Part shown: piece after piece, positions 57,246 through 59,573 of the stretch
Numbering within the stretch: the first letter of the stretch is position 1
How the letters are laid out: each line of letters begins with the position of its first letter
From: an uncultured Pelagibacteraceae bacterium
GTDB lineage: Bacteria; Pseudomonadota; Alphaproteobacteria; Pelagibacterales; Pelagibacteraceae
Length of the DNA: 59,573 nucleotides
Direction of reading: 5' to 3'
NCBI GenBank assembly: GCA_902514945.1
Contig: CABXSO010000005.1
Location: 1 to 59,573 of the forward strand
Notes under the pieces: generated by a model
What the model was told of the DNA's origin: nothing
Database searches by the model: none
The model's input: only the letters and a program-made list of their open reading frames with translations
Position numbers and translations under genes: made by a program

Positions 57246-58292
57246 TTAAAACCCTAGCTTGTAGTTATTCTTTTGTTTTTTTATAAACATAACTTTAAAT
57301 ATTCTTCCCATTTCATTTTCATCAATTAACTTTTTTAATCTGTAGTATATATCCGCTTTCTTAGAAAAATTTTGATTTTTAGATATTACCTCAGCTCTTT
57401 TTTCAATGCCCATTTTAATCAAAAAATCTCTCTGAGTTGTAATTATACTGTCCACTCCTCCCAATTGTTGTGTCAATTTTTTATATAAATAGAAATTTAT
57501 ATTGTGAGTTATGTCTGACTTTCCAATATTTTCTAATATATTTGAGTATTGATGATTTGATATTGCTCTCAGTGTATTTTTCATTTTTTTTTTAAGATAT
57601 CCATAGTCTATAATTAATATGCCACCATTATTTCTTTTAATAAATTTACTAATATCTTTTAAATATTTTAATCCTTGTAAAGAGTACTCAATAAAGTTTT
57701 GATTTTTAGAGATATTGTAATTAATTTTTTTTTCAAACTTTTTCATATTAAATTTTTTATTAAAAAAAGCTCCGTTTTTATTTTTCTTGATTTTCACATA
57801 CTTTTCAAACCACAAGTTTTTCTTTTTAATAAATTGTTTTATTGGGATTGAATCAAAAAATTCATTTGCAATGAAAATTGTTGGTACTTCCCTAATTTTT
57901 TTTATTTCTGGAGTCCAAGTTATTTTTTTCAATTTTAATTCTTTTTTTTGGATTTTTATCATTTTAGGACTTTTCTCGTGAATTATAATATTGCAAGTTT
58001 TTAAAAAATTTGGAAAATTTTTAAAACTTTCTATCAAAATTTTCATCATTGAACCATTACCTGCACCCAATTCAACTAAGTTAAATTTTCTTGGTGAACC
58101 TAAATTTTCCCATAATCCAACGATCCAAATTGCAATTATTTCTGAAAACATTCTAGATACATTTGGAGCCGTAATAAAATCACCATCCTTTCCAAAAGGA
58201 TTTTTCTTCATGTAGTATCCCATTTTTTTATCGTATAAAGAGAGATCAATAAATCTATCAAGAGGAAGGTTAAGACTATTTTTTGAATTCAT
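57246..58292 (-). CDS. SAM-dependent methyltransferase of the MidA/NDUFAF7 family
   Basis: A 348-residue class I methyltransferase. The N-terminal YMKKNPFGKDGDFITAPNVS block, the SAM loop VELGAGNGSMM, IANEFFDSIPIKQF and IIDYGY are family hallmarks. The eukaryotic relative methylates an arginine in complex I; the bacterial substrate is not established. It overlaps lgt by 17 bases. The lgt-midA-pgeF order is common in alphaproteobacteria. Confidence 0.92.
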   Translation of the reverse strand: MNSKNSLNLPLDRFIDLSLYDKKMGYYMKKNPFGKDGDFITAPNVSRMFSEIIAIWIVGLWENLGSPRKFNLVELGAGNGSMMKILIESFKNFPNFLKTCNIIIHEKSPKMIKIQKKELKLKKITWTPEIKKIREVPTIFIANEFFDSIPIKQFIKKKNLWFEKYVKIKKNKNGAFFNKKFNMKKFEKKINYNISKNQNFIEYSLQGLKYLKDISKFIKRNNGGILIIDYGYLKKKMKNTLRAISNHQYSNILENIGKSDITHNINFYLYKKLTQQLGGVDSIITTQRDFLIKMGIEKRAEVISKNQNFSKKADIYYRLKKLIDENEMGRIFKVMFIKKQKNNYKLGF

Positions 58293-59052
58293 ATTTTATA
58301 TAAAATAAATAGCTCCCGATTAATAAGAATATTAAACTTATAATCTGTCCCATACTGAGATTGAACAAAATGTAACCTAATTGCTCATCTGGGACTCTAA
58401 AAAATTCAATTACAAATCTGAAGGTAGAATAAATTATCAAAAACATTGCTGATATTAAACCTGGAATTTTCATTGAGACTTTTCTTCTCAAATACATAAG
58501 AATTATAAATAACAAAATTCCCTCAAATAAAGCTTCATAAAGCTGAGAGGGATGACGATATAAATTATCTATCTTAAGAAATTTGACACCCCAAGGTAAA
58601 TTAGTTTCTGAACCATAAAGTTCAGAATTTATGAAATTAGCAACTCTTCCAAAAAAAATCCCAATAGGTGCAACATTAGAGACCACATCTAGATAAATGT
58701 AAGGATTATGATTATTTCTTTTTGAAAATAAAATGCTTGCGAGAATAACTCCCAAGAGACCACCATGAAATGACATTCCTCCTTGCCAAATTTTGAAAAT
58801 TTCTAATAAGTTATTTATATAATAATCGAAATTATAAAATATTACATAACCTAGCCTTCCTCCAATAATAATACCAAGTATAAGAAAAGTGATGAAGTCA
58901 TCAAACTCTTCTTCTACCTCATTATTTTTTATAAAAAATTTTTTTGCTATGATCCAACCTACCAAAATTCCAAATATGTATGCCATCGAGTACCATCTAA
59001 ACTCTAGAGAAAATATACTAAAAGCGACTGGGTCAAAATTATTAATGAACAT
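58276..59052 (-). CDS. lgt: Prolipoprotein diacylglyceryl transferase
   Basis: First enzyme of lipoprotein maturation: adds diacylglycerol to the lipobox cysteine in the inner membrane. The 258 residues contain about seven spans. GGRLGYVIFYN, WQGGMSFHGGLLG, GRVANFINSELYG (Lgt signature with essential Arg and Asn) and RHPSQLYEA are intact. Substrates in this window include the lipoproteins at 7132 and 39095. It is divergent from ubiK across 50 bases. Confidence 0.98.
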   Translation of the reverse strand: MFINNFDPVAFSIFSLEFRWYSMAYIFGILVGWIIAKKFFIKNNEVEEEFDDFITFLILGIIIGGRLGYVIFYNFDYYINNLLEIFKIWQGGMSFHGGLLGVILASILFSKRNNHNPYIYLDVVSNVAPIGIFFGRVANFINSELYGSETNLPWGVKFLKIDNLYRHPSQLYEALFEGILLFIILMYLRRKVSMKIPGLISAMFLIIYSTFRFVIEFFRVPDEQLGYILFNLSMGQIISLIFLLIGSYLFYIKYEFKK

Positions 59053-59102
59053 TTTTAATTATAATAATAAGATATAGATATAATAACTTAATTAAGAAAT
59101 AT

Positions 59103-59351
59103 ATGAAAAATTCAAAATTTGTTTTTGATAAAATAACAAAACTATTGGAACAAGGATTGATCTCCTCAAGAGATCTAACTAATGAGTTAGTAAGTATTTT
59201 AAAATCAAAAAGAGATGAAATTGTATTTAAAATGAAATTAACTAGCAAAGATGAATTTGATGTTTTATCTAAAAGAGTTGAAATTTTAGAAAAAAAGTTA
59301 GAAAAAAAACAAGTAAAAATAAAGAAATCTAAACGGGTAAAAAAATCTTGA
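59103..59351 (+). CDS. ubiK: Ubiquinone biosynthesis accessory factor UbiK (YqiC/BMFP family)
   Basis: An 82-residue helical protein. The C-terminal half is a coiled coil with DEFDVLSKRVEILEKKLEKK, the membrane-fusogenic BMFP signature, and it ends in a Lys-rich tail. UbiK assists ubiquinone synthesis in enterobacteria; the family is widespread in proteobacteria, often next to lgt in alphaproteobacteria. The 3' end overlaps the convergent histidine kinase by 23 bases. Confidence 0.85.
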   Translation: MKNSKFVFDKITKLLEQGLISSRDLTNELVSILKSKRDEIVFKMKLTSKDEFDVLSKRVEILEKKLEKKQVKIKKSKRVKKS

Positions 59352-59573
59352 CCTCTAATCCATTTAAAGTGGACTTATTTAGTCTGATGTTACCACCATG
59401 TGATCGAATAATGTCCGATGATATAGAAAGACCCAAACCTACACTTGACTTAGAATCTGCTCTTCCTTTATCTATTTTATAAAAGGGCTTAAAAACATTC
59501 TCATATTCATTCTCTGGTATACCTGGTCCATCATCCTCAACTTTTATAACTAAGTTTGTTTTTTTCTTTGAAA
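59329..59573 (-). CDS. Sensor histidine kinase, C-terminal part (cut by window edge)
   Basis: The last 81 codons of a GHKL-type kinase are present, ending in TAG at 59329-59331. Visible blocks are VEDDGPGIPENEYENVFKPF (G1/F boxes), GLGLSISSDIIRSHGG (G2 box) and a final strand ending KIFLPV. The pattern is that of an EnvZ-like two-component kinase. The sensor and dimerisation domains lie outside the window, so signal and partner regulator are unknown. Confidence 0.88.
   Translation of the reverse strand, partial: SKKKTNLVIKVEDDGPGIPENEYENVFKPFYKIDKGRADSKSSVGLGLSISSDIIRSHGGNIRLNKSTLNGLEVKIFLPV

Overview
The window is a gene-dense, AT-rich stretch (about 30% G+C by eye, Lys/Asn/Ile-rich proteins) of an alphaproteobacterial chromosome. 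It most resembles a marine SAR11 / Candidatus Pelagibacter-type genome. The reasons are extreme compaction, short proteins, a retinal-biosynthesis gene set (crtI, crtB, crtY, blh), alphaproteobacterial markers (CcrM methyltransferase, split AtpF/AtpF', BamF-like DUF3035 lipoprotein, DUF2093, UbiK) and gene orders typical of that class. I count 58 protein genes (one cut by the right edge) and one tRNA. There are no insertion sequences, prophage genes, CRISPR arrays or rRNAs. No gene-free stretch exceeds 300 bases; the longest spacers are 2071-2193 and 43394-43512.

Layout: (1) 1-2124, groES-groEL with a heat-shock-type promoter and the only clear intrinsic terminator. (2) 2194-8615 (+), HAD hydrolase, ribF, ileS, lspA, BamF-like lipoprotein, pgi. 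(3) 8612-16317 (mostly -), ubiA, msbA, waaA, lpxK and lpxL-type acyltransferase (lipid A/Kdo and ubiquinone), then purD and rsmD, with a divergent DUF2093 gene. (4) 16370-19527, DUF2721, quinone oxidoreductase, pirin, double-CDGSH protein, haloacid dehalogenase-like protein. (5) 19545-27657 (+), rsmE, then the aa3-type cytochrome c oxidase set ctaC-ctaD-ctaB-small ORF-ctaG-ctaE-SURF1, then thrC and a peroxiredoxin. (6) 27652-40200 (-), an unbroken 15-gene run: DUF721/DciA, thioredoxin-fold lipoprotein, smc, F0 ATP synthase (atpI-B-E-F'-F), crtI-crtB-crtY-blh, ispH, thrB, rnhA. (7) 40201-44792, mutY and a FAD monooxygenase (+) against udg-rnhB-ccrM (-). (8) 44804-48709 (+), TPR protein, ispE, tRNA-Gln, CCA-adding enzyme. 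(9) 48706-50485 (-), trmL, hemF, greA. (10) 50569-53125 (+), the bc1 complex petABC. (11) 53102-59052 (-), lgt, midA-like, pgeF, prs, rplY, pth, ychF. (12) ubiK (+) and the 3' end of a sensor histidine kinase (-).

Together these genes describe aerobic respiration (bc1, cytochrome oxidase and its heme/copper assembly, ubiquinone genes, F0), light-related retinal synthesis, envelope lipid A and lipoprotein maturation, threonine synthesis, and DNA repair and methylation. Neither the opsin nor crtE (GGPP synthase) nor F1 lies in this window.

The most unusual things seen are an SMC protein of only 798 residues with no recognisable hinge; a ccrM promoter carrying two GANTC sites, one in the spacer and one on the -10 box; retinal genes fused in tandem to the F0 genes; a CCA-adding enzyme gene starting 3 nt after the CCA of a tRNA-Gln gene; mutY and dciA start codons that abut with no spacer; and convergent gene pairs that almost all overlap at their stop codons.
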